DNA of 32,382 bases, from IMG/VR virus record IMGVR_UViG_3300022934_000091, positions 1 through 32,382 of that record; one strand, given 5' to 3'. Position 1 is the first letter of the stretch, and the number at the start of each line of letters is the position of its first letter. Source of the DNA: a virus. This document shows positions 8,099-16,044 of this stretch, piece by piece. The notes under the pieces were generated by a model. That model was not told the origin of the DNA. It made no database searches and saw only the letters and a program-made list of their open reading frames with translations. The translations under genes and the position numbers were made by a program.

Positions 8099-8523
8099 CG
8101 ACGAAGCGCGAGCAGATTCTCTCTCAGATCGCAACAACGCTTGCGAGCACTGCGGGCGTCAGTGGTCGAGTGTATCGATCAAGAGTGACCGCTGCAGCAA
8201 GAGCGGAGTCACCGATGATTATCGTGGAACCGACTACTGATGCAGCGAGGCAATTGACATCGCTGCCGAAGCTAGATTGGCGGATGCGTGTAAGAGTGAC
8301 AGTAGTGGTGCGCTCTCAAACGCCAGACACTGATGCTGATTCAATTATTGAGTCAATGCACTCGCTGTTGATGTCCGATCTTACGGTTGGAGGGTATGCG
8401 ATTGATATTCAGCCAGTGCTGACTGAATTTCAATTTTTAGACGCAGATCAACCAGCTGGGGTTATCTCGAATGAATACGACGTTCTTTATCGTACTGCCG
8501 TCGATAATCTCGCTGCCGGCTAA
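8095..8523 (+). CDS. Tail terminator / minor tail protein, gpU-like
   Basis: A 142-aa protein between the FII-like joining gene and the tail tube. The sequence has helix one (KREQILSQIATTLAS), strands around VYRSRV and PMIIVEP, then LDWRMRVRVTVVVRS, a helix with SIIESMHSLLMSD, and a C-terminal strand YDVLYRT. This matches the alpha-beta fold of tail terminators, which cap the tail tube and join it to the head. Only one gene fills the lambda Z/U interval here. Starts with ATG in an ATGA overlap with the preceding stop, so the two are co-translated. Confidence 0.78.
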   Translation: MTTKREQILSQIATTLASTAGVSGRVYRSRVTAAARAESPMIIVEPTTDAARQLTSLPKLDWRMRVRVTVVVRSQTPDTDADSIIESMHSLLMSDLTVGGYAIDIQPVLTEFQFLDADQPAGVISNEYDVLYRTAVDNLAAG

Positions 8524-8548
8524 TATTTAAGCAGGCGCAAGTATTAAC

Positions 8549-8782
8549 ATGAATGACGAGTACCGAGGGCAGGGCGGGTCTTACCTTCTCGACCCAGAAA
8601 CCGGTAAGCGCACTTTAATTCAGCGCACTCTTCCCGCAAACTCTCCTGAGGACAATGGCACTTCTTCTTCGGAAACGACTGATTCTGATCGAGACGGAAT
8701 CGACTTACGGGACCGATCCGACTCCGGATGGAGCGGACGCGGTTTTGGTGAGGGATCTGAACATTACTCCTCAGCAGAGTGA
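8549..8782 (+). CDS. Small hypothetical protein overlapping the tail-tube gene
   Basis: A 77-aa frame. The first 40 residues look like a genuine small phage protein (MNDEYRGQGGSYLLDPETGK, then RTLIQRT), a type often found beside tail genes. The last 42 residues are encoded antiphase over the start of the tail-tube gene and are low-complexity, rich in Ser, Asp and Arg, as expected of an out-of-frame read-through. One reading is a short gene whose stop has been lost, extending it 128 bp into its neighbour. I do not know its function. The ribosome site of the tube gene (GAGGA, 8648-8652) lies inside it. Confidence 0.5.
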   Translation: MNDEYRGQGGSYLLDPETGKRTLIQRTLPANSPEDNGTSSSETTDSDRDGIDLRDRSDSGWSGRGFGEGSEHYSSAE

Positions 8783-9590
8783 TGTTGTCAGCCGTGACCT
8801 GATTCGTCCTTATCTTGGTGCATCTGAGCAACTGCTGGCTAACACTCGGGTTGAGTGCACGTTCAGCGTTGAGCTTGCTGGCTCTGGCACCGCCGGTACT
8901 GCTCCTCAGTACGGCAAGGCGCTCCAGGCTTGTGGACTGAGTGAAACTGTTGCTGCTGGCACCAGCGTGACCTACGCACCGGTTAGCTCATCGTTTGGAT
9001 CTGTCACCATTCACTACAACATTGATGGTGTGCGCCATAAGGTAACTGGCTGCCGTGGCACTTTCGCTCTCAATACCAATGTTGGTGAGATTCCGACGAT
9101 CGATTTCACCTTCACTGGTATCTACAACGCACCGGATGATTCCGCGCTGCCTAGCGTGACTTACGCGGATCAAGCCACTCCTCTGGTGTTCAAGGATGGC
9201 AACACCGATACCTTCCAGCTGCTGTCTTACGCAGGCTGCTTGCAGTCGGTAACGTTCGATGTGGGTAACACCCTGGTGTATCGCGAGCTGATTGGTTGCA
9301 CCAAAGAGGTGCTGCTGACCGATCGTGCATCGAATGGCACTGTGGTGCTGGAAGCTGTGACGATGGCAACGAAGGATTACTTCACTGCTGCGCTCACTGA
9401 CAGCACTTTGGGCAACCTGACCTTCCAGCACGGTACGACTGCTGGGAACATCGTTGACTTCGCATCCACTCGGATCGATATTGGTGATGTGTCCTACAGC
9501 GACCAGGATGGCATCGCGATGCTGAACATTCCGTATACCGCGATTCCGTCCACTGCGGGCAACGATGAGTTCAGCCTGATCTATACTTGA
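8655..9590 (+). CDS. Major tail (tube) protein
   Basis: A 311-aa structural protein expected to stack into the tail tube. It follows the pattern of the phage tube family with two beta halves: N-terminal LLRKRLILIETESTYGTDPT, then RDLNITPQQSDVVSRDLIRP, a strand-rich middle, and a second half with LVYRELIGCTKEVLLTDRAS. Near the C-terminus a strand-rich IGDVSYSDQDGIAMLNIPYT leads to the last residues. Start ATG 8655 has GAGGA three nt upstream of it. An intrinsic terminator follows at once, which separates this high-level product from the chaperone gene. Position upstream of a frameshifted chaperone and tape measure strongly supports the call. Confidence 0.92.
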   Translation: MALLLRKRLILIETESTYGTDPTPDGADAVLVRDLNITPQQSDVVSRDLIRPYLGASEQLLANTRVECTFSVELAGSGTAGTAPQYGKALQACGLSETVAAGTSVTYAPVSSSFGSVTIHYNIDGVRHKVTGCRGTFALNTNVGEIPTIDFTFTGIYNAPDDSALPSVTYADQATPLVFKDGNTDTFQLLSYAGCLQSVTFDVGNTLVYRELIGCTKEVLLTDRASNGTVVLEAVTMATKDYFTAALTDSTLGNLTFQHGTTAGNIVDFASTRIDIGDVSYSDQDGIAMLNIPYTAIPSTAGNDEFSLIYT

Positions 9591-9612
9591 TCCGAGAGGC
9601 GTAGAGCGCACG

Positions 9613-9642
9613 ACGGGCTGCTTCATTGCGGCCCGTTTTTTT
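9613..9642 (+). terminator. Intrinsic terminator after the tail-tube gene
   Basis: ACGGGC (9613-9618) pairs with GCCCGT (9631-9636), with extra pairing inside (TGC with GCG), and runs straight into seven T residues (9636-9642). This is the strongest rho-independent terminator in the window. It lies 23 nt after the tail-tube stop, so tube mRNA should exceed that for chaperone and tape measure unless read-through is allowed. Confidence 0.82.
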
Positions 9643-9676
9643 GTGGTGTATTGTATTGAGGAGTCTTTTATTATTC

Positions 9677-10003
9677 ATGGCTTTCGTCCGCAAAAAGGTC
9701 AAGACTTTTAAGTGGCCCGTAAAAGTTGAAGAGCCTGCTGATGGCGGCGTGTTTGAAGAATCTACTTTTGATGCGATCTTCAAGCGCGTGCCTCGGTCTG
9801 AGTTTCAGAAGTTGGCCGATAAAGGCGACCTGGAGCTGCTCAAGGCCGTGCTGACTGGTTGGGAAGGCATTGAAGACGAGGATGGCAAGCCGGTGCCGTT
9901 TTCTCAGGTGGCGATGAAGGAGTTCGCTGATGATGCGTACTGGATTCGTGGCGTGCTGAGTGCTTATACCGAGACGTTTGAAGGCGCCAAGCTGGGAAAC
10001 TGA
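9677..10003 (+). CDS. Tail assembly chaperone, gpG-like (zero frame)
   Basis: A 108-aa product of the zero frame, in the slot of lambda G between tail tube and tape measure. The start is ATG 9677, with GAGGAG upstream at 9658-9663; a same-frame start at 9626 would add 17 hydrophobic residues reaching back into the terminator and is unlikely. The C-terminal half is helical and acidic (FSQVAMKEFADDAYWIRGVL, then SAYTETFEGAKLGN). The last sense codons, CTG GGA AAC before TGA, contain the slippery heptamer that links it to the DUF1799-type frame downstream. Chaperones of this type coat the tape measure during tail assembly and are absent from the mature tail. Confidence 0.85.
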   Translation: MAFVRKKVKTFKWPVKVEEPADGGVFEESTFDAIFKRVPRSEFQKLADKGDLELLKAVLTGWEGIEDEDGKPVPFSQVAMKEFADDAYWIRGVLSAYTETFEGAKLGN

Positions 10004-10036
10004 GGGATGCCGCCAAATATTGGGTAAGCGGCGGCA
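9994..10036 (+). promoter_or_regulatory. Programmed -1 frameshift signal (GGGAAAC plus stem-loop)
   Basis: The heptamer GGGAAAC (9994-10000) is phased as G GGA AAC in the chaperone frame, directly before its TGA. The lambda G-T site is GGGAAAG. After a 7-nt spacer, TGCCGCC (10008-10014) pairs perfectly with GGCGGCA (10030-10036) around a 15-nt loop, a fitting stimulatory hairpin. The -1 frame is open from 9982 to 10344 and has no ATG or GTG before the conserved DUF1799-like part. Confidence 0.88.
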
Positions 10037-10344
10037 AGAAGGTTGAGGATAAAAGCAATGCGGATGCTGCGGCTTTCGGTTTGAAGCCGCAGCGTCCTGC
10101 TGCTCCCGTGGAGGAGCATTTTGAAGTATGGGATGACAACTGGGAAATTGTGACGATGTTCCTGCGAATGACGACGCAATGGAACGTCACGATGGGCGGC
10201 TACGTCGGCTTGAAGTATGAGGTGCTGGTCGGTGCAGGCGGTTTAATGGCGCTGTATGATGTGGATAATCCCCGCGAGATGCTCGAAGGTATCCAAGAAA
10301 TGGAATCTGTAGCACTCGTGGAATTGAATAAGGAGAAGAAATAA
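10000..10344 (+). CDS. Frameshift extension of the tail chaperone, gpT-like (DUF1799-type)
   Basis: The -1 frame extension adds about 114 residues to the 108-aa chaperone, giving a G-T-like product of about 222 aa. It reads LRDAAKYWVSGGKK, a linker, then a DUF1799-like segment (HFEVWDDNWEIVTMFLRM, TTQWNVTMGGYVGLKYEVL, REMLEGIQEMESVAL). In lambda the T part binds the tube protein while G binds the tape measure. No good independent start exists: only a TTG at 10081 with no ribosome site. Its stop overlaps the tape measure ATG (TAATG). Domain family is recalled from pattern; the frameshift evidence is direct. Confidence 0.85.
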   Translation: MRDAAKYWVSGGKKVEDKSNADAAAFGLKPQRPAAPVEEHFEVWDDNWEIVTMFLRMTTQWNVTMGGYVGLKYEVLVGAGGLMALYDVDNPREMLEGIQEMESVALVELNKEKK

Positions 10345-13300
10345 TGGCTACTAAGATGGTGCAGCCTATAGCCATTGAGCTTGGTATTAAAGGCGGCGAA
10401 AAACTTGGTGCTCTAAACAGAGCTTTCAGGGATCTTTCCAAGCAAACAAAGCTAGCCGACAAGGACATTGTTCAGGCTACGAAAGATATTGTAAATTTCT
10501 CTAAGGATTTAAACGCTAGCGAAGCTACGATCAAAGGCCAGATCAAGGCCCTTGAAGGTCTGCGTGAGCAGGCCGCAATCGGCGGAAAGGTATATGGCGG
10601 CCTGTCACGTGGCATTACAGAGCTGAAGGCTCGGCTTAATGGTTCAACTTCTGCTATTGACGCTCAGCGTAAATCTTTACTTGAAACTGCTGGTAGCGTA
10701 AAAGCCACTCAGGCGCAGCTCCTAAATGTTGCAAATGCTTTAAGTACTCTGCAAAAGCAAACTGCATTAGGCTCTAAAGCTTTCGTTGAACTTGGCGCAG
10801 ACATCGCGAGCCTTGAGGGCAAAATTGCCAAGGTCAAGACTGAGCAAGAAGAACTTAACAAGCTAAATTTTGCCGCAAATCAAATAGCGGCTGGCGGTGC
10901 AGGGGCAACAAGACGGCAAATTAAGGCAATTGATGCAAGAGTTGCGAGCCTTCGTGAAGAGAAAAGAGTAAGAGAAGAGCTGGAAGCTCAGAAAAGAGTC
11001 AGGCAAGGGATGCAGGAGATCTTGGATCGACCTGGTGATGTGCCTTTCAGGACCAGGGAATACATAGAACAGGCAGTTGCTACAAGCTTATTGGCCGAAG
11101 AAGGACTGCCCGGCAAAAGGCTTCCGCCTGATTTAAATATCTTAAAAATGTTTGCCCCTGGAGAAATACTTGCCGCTGTAGAAGCTGTTAAGAAAAGTGT
11201 CGCAGAACTTCAGGTTGAAATTGAACGTGATTTGGGCCGCAGCGCCAGACGAGCGTTCCAAGAGATGGCGCGTGAGGGCAGGGAATCAGCCCGATCGCTG
11301 GCGATAGCTTTTTCCGGCCTAGAGTTTGAGCGAATTTTTGCTAATTTAGAAAAAAATGTAGGAGAACTTCCTGATACTACGGCTGGTTTATCTCAGAGAC
11401 TTCGGGAGCTGGAGCGTGTTCTAAATAACACTGCTCGTGGGGGTAATAATTATGTTGCTGTCGCCCTTGAGATCGCTCGCGTTCAACGCGAAGCGTCTGC
11501 CGCAACTCAAGGCTTAGGAGCTGCTTTAATCAAAGATTTAGCAAGTGGCGTTGCAGTAAGAAACCAAAAGAATCTGCGCGAAGCTATTGGACAGCTTCAG
11601 GCAGAAATGTCTGAACTTAATACCGAAACAGCAGAAGGTTCGGCCAAGTATGCGGAAAATGCAAGGCAGGTAAATAGGCTTCAGAAAGAGCTTGATCAGA
11701 TTTCAAATAGCTACCGCACTGTTGCTGACGTTGCACGTCAGGCTGGCATGGCGATGGGCGGAAGCCTGAATCCTTTCACGGTGGCTGGTGGTAGAAGAAG
11801 AGCTACGCCTGATTTTGCTGCCTACGAACAGCCCATAGGCCCAGAAATTTCACCAGCTGCCAAGCAGGCGGCAGAAGATCGCAAGCAAGAGATAAGGGAT
11901 CGCATCGCAAATCTTAAAAGAATAAATGCCGAAAACGATGCACTGCGAGAGCAGAGAGCGATTAGAAGGTCTATTGCTAAAAATCGCGAAAAGGTAGCAG
12001 CACTCGCAGGTATTGATCGGCCTATGCGTGAAATTAGCGGTCTCTACAAGGGTATCGCGGACATTGGTATGTCTAAAATTGCCGCAGATATTGATCGAAT
12101 GGGCAACAGCTACTACCAAGTAGCCAATGATATTAAGAACGCTACGAAGGCGTCTAATGGCAGCATCAACAGTCTTCAAGCCCAGCGTAATGCGTGGGCA
12201 TCATTACGCGCTGGTCTTGATCCAACGAGCAAAGCCTATGAAGATGTCGGACGCGAAATCGAAAAGGTTGATCGCCGGCTTGAAAAGCTAAACAGGAGCC
12301 GCCGTCGGATGTCACCGATGCAGATGACACAAGCTGCTGGTGCTGCAATCTCTGGTGGTATTTTTGGCGGCCCGGAAGGTTTCCTTGGTGGTGTCGGTGG
12401 TGCGCTGGTTGGCGGCGTTGGCGGTGCATTTGCTGGCGCTGCTTTTGGTGCGCAGGTTGGTGGTATTCGCAGAACGCTTGGTGAATATACAGAATATGCA
12501 GCGCAAATTGCACGTCTAAAGATTGCACTTGAAGGTATTGCAGGTTCGCAGAATCAGTACAATCGTGCGCTTGCTGCGGCGGCGGATGTAACCAAGAGTC
12601 TTAACGTTCCACAAGATGTAGCGATTCAGGGTATTACACGCCTTACTGCTGCAGTAAAAGGCGCAGGTGGTGGTGTTGCTGATGCTGAACTTGCATTCAA
12701 GAACATTAACTCGGCAATTATTGCTACTGGTGGTGGTGCAGAGCAAGTCGAAGGCGCTGTAACTGCACTTGTTCAGATTTTCAGTAAAGGCAAAGTTTCA
12801 GCAGAAGAAATTAACCAGATCGCTGAACGATTGCCTGGTACGTTTAATAAGATTGCGGCAGCGTCTGGTCGAACCGGACCAGAGCTGACCAAGGCACTGC
12901 AAGACGGTAAGGTTGGCCTGAATGACTTGATGAAGTTCCTCGTCAGCCTTGGCGATGAATACGGCGAGCTGGCTGGCAAGATTGCAGGATCATCGGAAAA
13001 TGCAGGTGCAAGGCTGCGAGTTGCATTTGATCAAATGCGTGTCGAAGTAGGTAATGCGCTGCAGCCTATTGGTGCTGAATTCCAAGATATTTTTACGGAG
13101 TTCATTGAAGATATTACTCCAACGTTGGTTGCGGTGTTGCCGAAGATTGGGAAAGCGTTCTTGGTGATAGCGAAAAATATAGATACTGTTGTCGTAGCGA
13201 TGACCGCAGCTCTTGGGGTATTTGCTGTAGGCAAAATTGCTGCAATTATTGGCAGTATTGGCAGCTTGGCAGCAGCTATCTTTACCTTGAAGTTAAACGC

Positions 13301-15185
13301 AGTAGCCGCCGCCAAGGCGCTTGTTGGCTTGAATACTGCTGCCATGCTTAACCCTTACACAGCACTGGCCGCTGGTGTCGCAGCTTTTGCGACAAATCTA
13401 TTTTTGGCAAATAAGCGGCAGAGAGAGCTAAATAATTTAATAAGGCAAGGCCCAGTTGCAGAAGTTCAGTCAAAAATAAGCAAGCTTCAGTCAGAGCAGG
13501 CTGAAATCGAACAAAGATCTATTGCTCCGAAGTCGGCTACTCAGAAGGCCTTGGATCTAGCCGGAAGGGTTGCCACTTCCACTCTTTTTGTGGACTCCAA
13601 TGAAGATGATCGCCGGAGGCTGGCTGAAATAAAAGACTTGCTTCCGAAACTTAGGGAAAGACTTCGTGTTGCGGAATATGATGCAAGGCAAGGTGCGGCA
13701 TTAGATTCCTCCACTTTTGGCCTAACAGTATTCGACGAACCAAAGCCAGACGGCACCGGCACCGGCACTGGCACTGGTGGAGTGCGCCAGTCACGGCTAG
13801 GTGCTATTCAGGCTGCTGAGCAGTTGCTAGGTATTGAAAAACAAATTCTTGATAATGCAAGACAGATTGGAGTTGCTCAAGCGGGCTCTAATTTTGAAAG
13901 AGTGAATCAACTCAACAATCAAAAAATTTCGCTGGAATTCGCCAAGAGGGCTGCTGAAAATCAGTTTGAGCTTAACGAAGCCCTTGCAAGAGCTGCTGGT
14001 GACAAAAATGAAGCAGCACTTAAAGCCGAGGCTTTTGCTAAAAAAGAAATTTCCGACAAGTTGCTACTTATTCAATATGAATCTGCGTTAGCAGATGAGG
14101 CTCAACGCCGTGCACTTGCCGAAGAAGAAAGAAACAAAGCCATGTCTGATCAGCTGTTTACATTGCGTGAACAGCTTGGCTTGGTGACTGATGATGAGCG
14201 TATCGCACGATTCAGGCAAGAGCAGGAAAAGCAATTTGGCAAGGATGATCCTCGTGCTGCTGAGGCCACGGATCTTTTCCGTCGACAGGTTGCGCCAACT
14301 TTTGCGGAAGGGTTAGGCCAGAAGATTCGCGAGCTGAAGGGAGAGCTAAAGGAGCTGGTTAATCCAATCAATCAAATTACATTTGCAGCTAATACTATTG
14401 GCACTGCATTTAGCAATGCTTTTGGCCAGGTCATCACTGGTTCCAAATCAGTCAAAGAAGCACTATCGGATGCGTTTGCAAGTATTGGCAAGGCGTTCCT
14501 CGATATGGCAACGCAAATTATTGCGAAGCAGCTTGTGTTGATTACTTTGGGATTGATTCAGAAAGCCCTTGGAGTGGGTGTTGCGGCAAGTTCGGGCTCA
14601 AGTCCAGCCGTAGGCGCCTCGACCGTACAAGACGGAGGTTCTTTCAACCTGCCAAATGAAATTATTCAACTAGGCGGCCCTAGCGATTTTGCGGCAAAAG
14701 GTGCTTATTTTGACGGACAAACAGCAAGGTTTGCCAAGGGTGGAATCGTTTCAGCGCCAACGCCATTCAAATTCTCAGATGGCGGAACTATTAAGAACGG
14801 CTTGATGGGCGAGGTTGGCCCTGAAGCGATTTTGCCGTTAGAGCGTGGTGCAGATGGAAAGTTAGGAGTTAAAGCTTCGATTCCCTTCGTAGCAGGAGCG
14901 TCCAGCGTGAACAACAACTTCCAGCAGTTGCAGTCAGTCCAACTACCGTTTACACGCACGAGCGAACGCATCGAAACGGAACGTCAGGAGCGTGAACGGA
15001 TTTCAGCGATGCAAGATCCTGGCTCGATTGACGTGCGTTACGAATCCACCGTGATCAATAACACCGAGTACGTTACCGCTGAACAACACCGCAGGGGCAT
15101 GGCGCAAGCAGCTGAGCAGGGTCGTGCGCTGACACTTGTAGCATTACAAAACAGCGTCAAGACACGACGGAAGGTTGGATTATGA
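10344..15185 (+). CDS. Tape measure protein
   Basis: A 1613-aa protein that sets tail length and probably aids DNA entry. Residues 1-660 are mostly charged helix/coiled coil. Residues about 673-715 are Gly-rich and hydrophobic. About 715-905 match the tape-measure domain (IARLKIALEGIAGSQNQYNR, LTAAVKGAGGGVADAELAF, ERLPGTFNKIAAASGRTGPE). About 948-1023 hold two or three membrane-like stretches. A second helical region follows. The C-terminus is lambda H-like, with AKGGIVSAPTPFKFSDGG near 1464 and GEVGPEAILPLERGADGKLG near 1490-1510. Taking roughly 1.5 angstroms per residue, the tail would be about 240 nm; that figure is an estimate. ATGA overlap with the next gene. Confidence 0.96.
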   Translation: MATKMVQPIAIELGIKGGEKLGALNRAFRDLSKQTKLADKDIVQATKDIVNFSKDLNASEATIKGQIKALEGLREQAAIGGKVYGGLSRGITELKARLNGSTSAIDAQRKSLLETAGSVKATQAQLLNVANALSTLQKQTALGSKAFVELGADIASLEGKIAKVKTEQEELNKLNFAANQIAAGGAGATRRQIKAIDARVASLREEKRVREELEAQKRVRQGMQEILDRPGDVPFRTREYIEQAVATSLLAEEGLPGKRLPPDLNILKMFAPGEILAAVEAVKKSVAELQVEIERDLGRSARRAFQEMAREGRESARSLAIAFSGLEFERIFANLEKNVGELPDTTAGLSQRLRELERVLNNTARGGNNYVAVALEIARVQREASAATQGLGAALIKDLASGVAVRNQKNLREAIGQLQAEMSELNTETAEGSAKYAENARQVNRLQKELDQISNSYRTVADVARQAGMAMGGSLNPFTVAGGRRRATPDFAAYEQPIGPEISPAAKQAAEDRKQEIRDRIANLKRINAENDALREQRAIRRSIAKNREKVAALAGIDRPMREISGLYKGIADIGMSKIAADIDRMGNSYYQVANDIKNATKASNGSINSLQAQRNAWASLRAGLDPTSKAYEDVGREIEKVDRRLEKLNRSRRRMSPMQMTQAAGAAISGGIFGGPEGFLGGVGGALVGGVGGAFAGAAFGAQVGGIRRTLGEYTEYAAQIARLKIALEGIAGSQNQYNRALAAAADVTKSLNVPQDVAIQGITRLTAAVKGAGGGVADAELAFKNINSAIIATGGGAEQVEGAVTALVQIFSKGKVSAEEINQIAERLPGTFNKIAAASGRTGPELTKALQDGKVGLNDLMKFLVSLGDEYGELAGKIAGSSENAGARLRVAFDQMRVEVGNALQPIGAEFQDIFTEFIEDITPTLVAVLPKIGKAFLVIAKNIDTVVVAMTAALGVFAVGKIAAIIGSIGSLAAAIFTLKLNAVAAAKALVGLNTAAMLNPYTALAAGVAAFATNLFLANKRQRELNNLIRQGPVAEVQSKISKLQSEQAEIEQRSIAPKSATQKALDLAGRVATSTLFVDSNEDDRRRLAEIKDLLPKLRERLRVAEYDARQGAALDSSTFGLTVFDEPKPDGTGTGTGTGGVRQSRLGAIQAAEQLLGIEKQILDNARQIGVAQAGSNFERVNQLNNQKISLEFAKRAAENQFELNEALARAAGDKNEAALKAEAFAKKEISDKLLLIQYESALADEAQRRALAEEERNKAMSDQLFTLREQLGLVTDDERIARFRQEQEKQFGKDDPRAAEATDLFRRQVAPTFAEGLGQKIRELKGELKELVNPINQITFAANTIGTAFSNAFGQVITGSKSVKEALSDAFASIGKAFLDMATQIIAKQLVLITLGLIQKALGVGVAASSGSSPAVGASTVQDGGSFNLPNEIIQLGGPSDFAAKGAYFDGQTARFAKGGIVSAPTPFKFSDGGTIKNGLMGEVGPEAILPLERGADGKLGVKASIPFVAGASSVNNNFQQLQSVQLPFTRTSERIETERQERERISAMQDPGSIDVRYESTVINNTEYVTAEQHRRGMAQAAEQGRALTLVALQNSVKTRRKVGL
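13752..13775 (+). repeat. Hexanucleotide repeat encoding a Gly-Thr linker
   Basis: Four tandem units GGCACC, GGCACC, GGCACT, GGCACT encode (GT)4 inside the tape measure, between a helical part and a second helical part. It looks like a flexible, length-variable linker. Confidence 0.7.
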
Positions 15186-15676
15186 GCGGCTATGCTTTTT
15201 GCAACTATGTCAAGTTTTTAGAGCCTTCAGGCTCTAGCTATACGGAGACGAGTTATTACTTCCAAAACTTTACTATCAACGGAACACGCAGTCGTGGTGG
15301 TGATACATATGTGTTCGCCCCATTCGCATTAGCAACTGGTGGAGGAGAAAAAGGCGGAGATCGCAGTTCTAATACTTTGGGTATTGGAGCATCCAGTGAG
15401 GCTAGCTCGACGATCATTTTGAATCTATTTAAGCAAGCGGTTGAAAATCGTTGGCTTTTGCAGGTAGAAACTGTGAGCTTAAATGTCAGCACCTTTGCTG
15501 ACGATTTACTTGTTTCAACCGAAACTTGGCGCGTTGCTTCTTATCAGATGGATACAAAGCTGATCAAATTGCAACTTATTTCACCATTAGATGCAGTCAA
15601 GGGGCAAGTACCACGCAGGAAGTTGAGTGAGAGTTTAGTTGGAGCATTGCCGACAACAGGTCAAATCTCAATATGA
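15182..15676 (+). CDS. Minor tail protein in the gpM/gpL position
   Basis: A 164-aa protein between tape measure and the gpK-like protease, the slot of lambda M and L. It is strand-rich and aromatic at the start (GYAFCNYVKFLEP, YTETSYYFQNFTING). The end carries LISPLDAVKGQVPRRKLSES, a short motif I associate with phage minor tail proteins that connect tube and tip. No clear metal-binding cysteine cluster of the lambda L type is visible. Overlaps its neighbours by four bases on both sides. Function is assigned by place in the tail-tip assembly order. Confidence 0.68.
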   Translation: MSGYAFCNYVKFLEPSGSSYTETSYYFQNFTINGTRSRGGDTYVFAPFALATGGGEKGGDRSSNTLGIGASSEASSTIILNLFKQAVENRWLLQVETVSLNVSTFADDLLVSTETWRVASYQMDTKLIKLQLISPLDAVKGQVPRRKLSESLVGALPTTGQISI

Positions 15677-16044
15677 AACGCTGGCATCATTATCTAAGTT
15701 TGCCACATCAGTTTGGTGCTGATCCAGATGATGGAATTGGATGCGATTGCGTGATCATGGTTTGGAACGTCCTGCGTGATGCTGGTGTTGACCATCCGCA
15801 CTATGACGAAAGCTGGTTGAAGATGGCAGCGTGTGGTGAATGGGCTGCACTGAAGCAGCAGTGGCTAGAACGCACTAAGCCGTGTCCGCAGCAAGAATAT
15901 GCGCTGACGTTATTTGAGGAGCCAGGCCATTTGGGCTTGGGTATTATTGTGGACGAAGGGTTGCTGTTCCCACATCACAAGCGTGGTGTGCATTGGCTGC
16001 CTAACAAGAAAGTTGCAAATCGGGAGTACAGGACGTTTCGATGA
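15673..16044 (+). CDS. NlpC/P60-type cysteine peptidase, gpK-like tail protein
   Basis: A 123-aa protein with the compact core of NlpC/P60 peptidases. The likely nucleophile is Cys26 in GIGCDCVIMVWNVL, where the family usually has D-C-S/x-G-L-V. The likely histidine is His86 in EPGHLGLGIIVDEG, with a third polar residue around His101/His102. In lambda, gpK combines such a domain with a JAMM domain; here only the NlpC/P60 part is present, hence the short length. It probably helps assemble the tail tip and may cut peptidoglycan at DNA entry. ATGA overlap with the tip gene behind it. Confidence 0.82.
   Translation: MKRWHHYLSLPHQFGADPDDGIGCDCVIMVWNVLRDAGVDHPHYDESWLKMAACGEWAALKQQWLERTKPCPQQEYALTLFEEPGHLGLGIIVDEGLLFPHHKRGVHWLPNKKVANREYRTFR

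Noticed and set aside
8988-9626. A 212-codon minus-strand frame opposite the tail-tube gene
   Set aside because: Entirely antisense to a confident gene, no ribosome site, no recognisable domain.
9626-9676. Longer start for the tail chaperone adding MRPVFLW and more
   Set aside because: It would begin within the terminator stem and add a hydrophobic stretch foreign to the family; ATG 9677 has an SD upstream.
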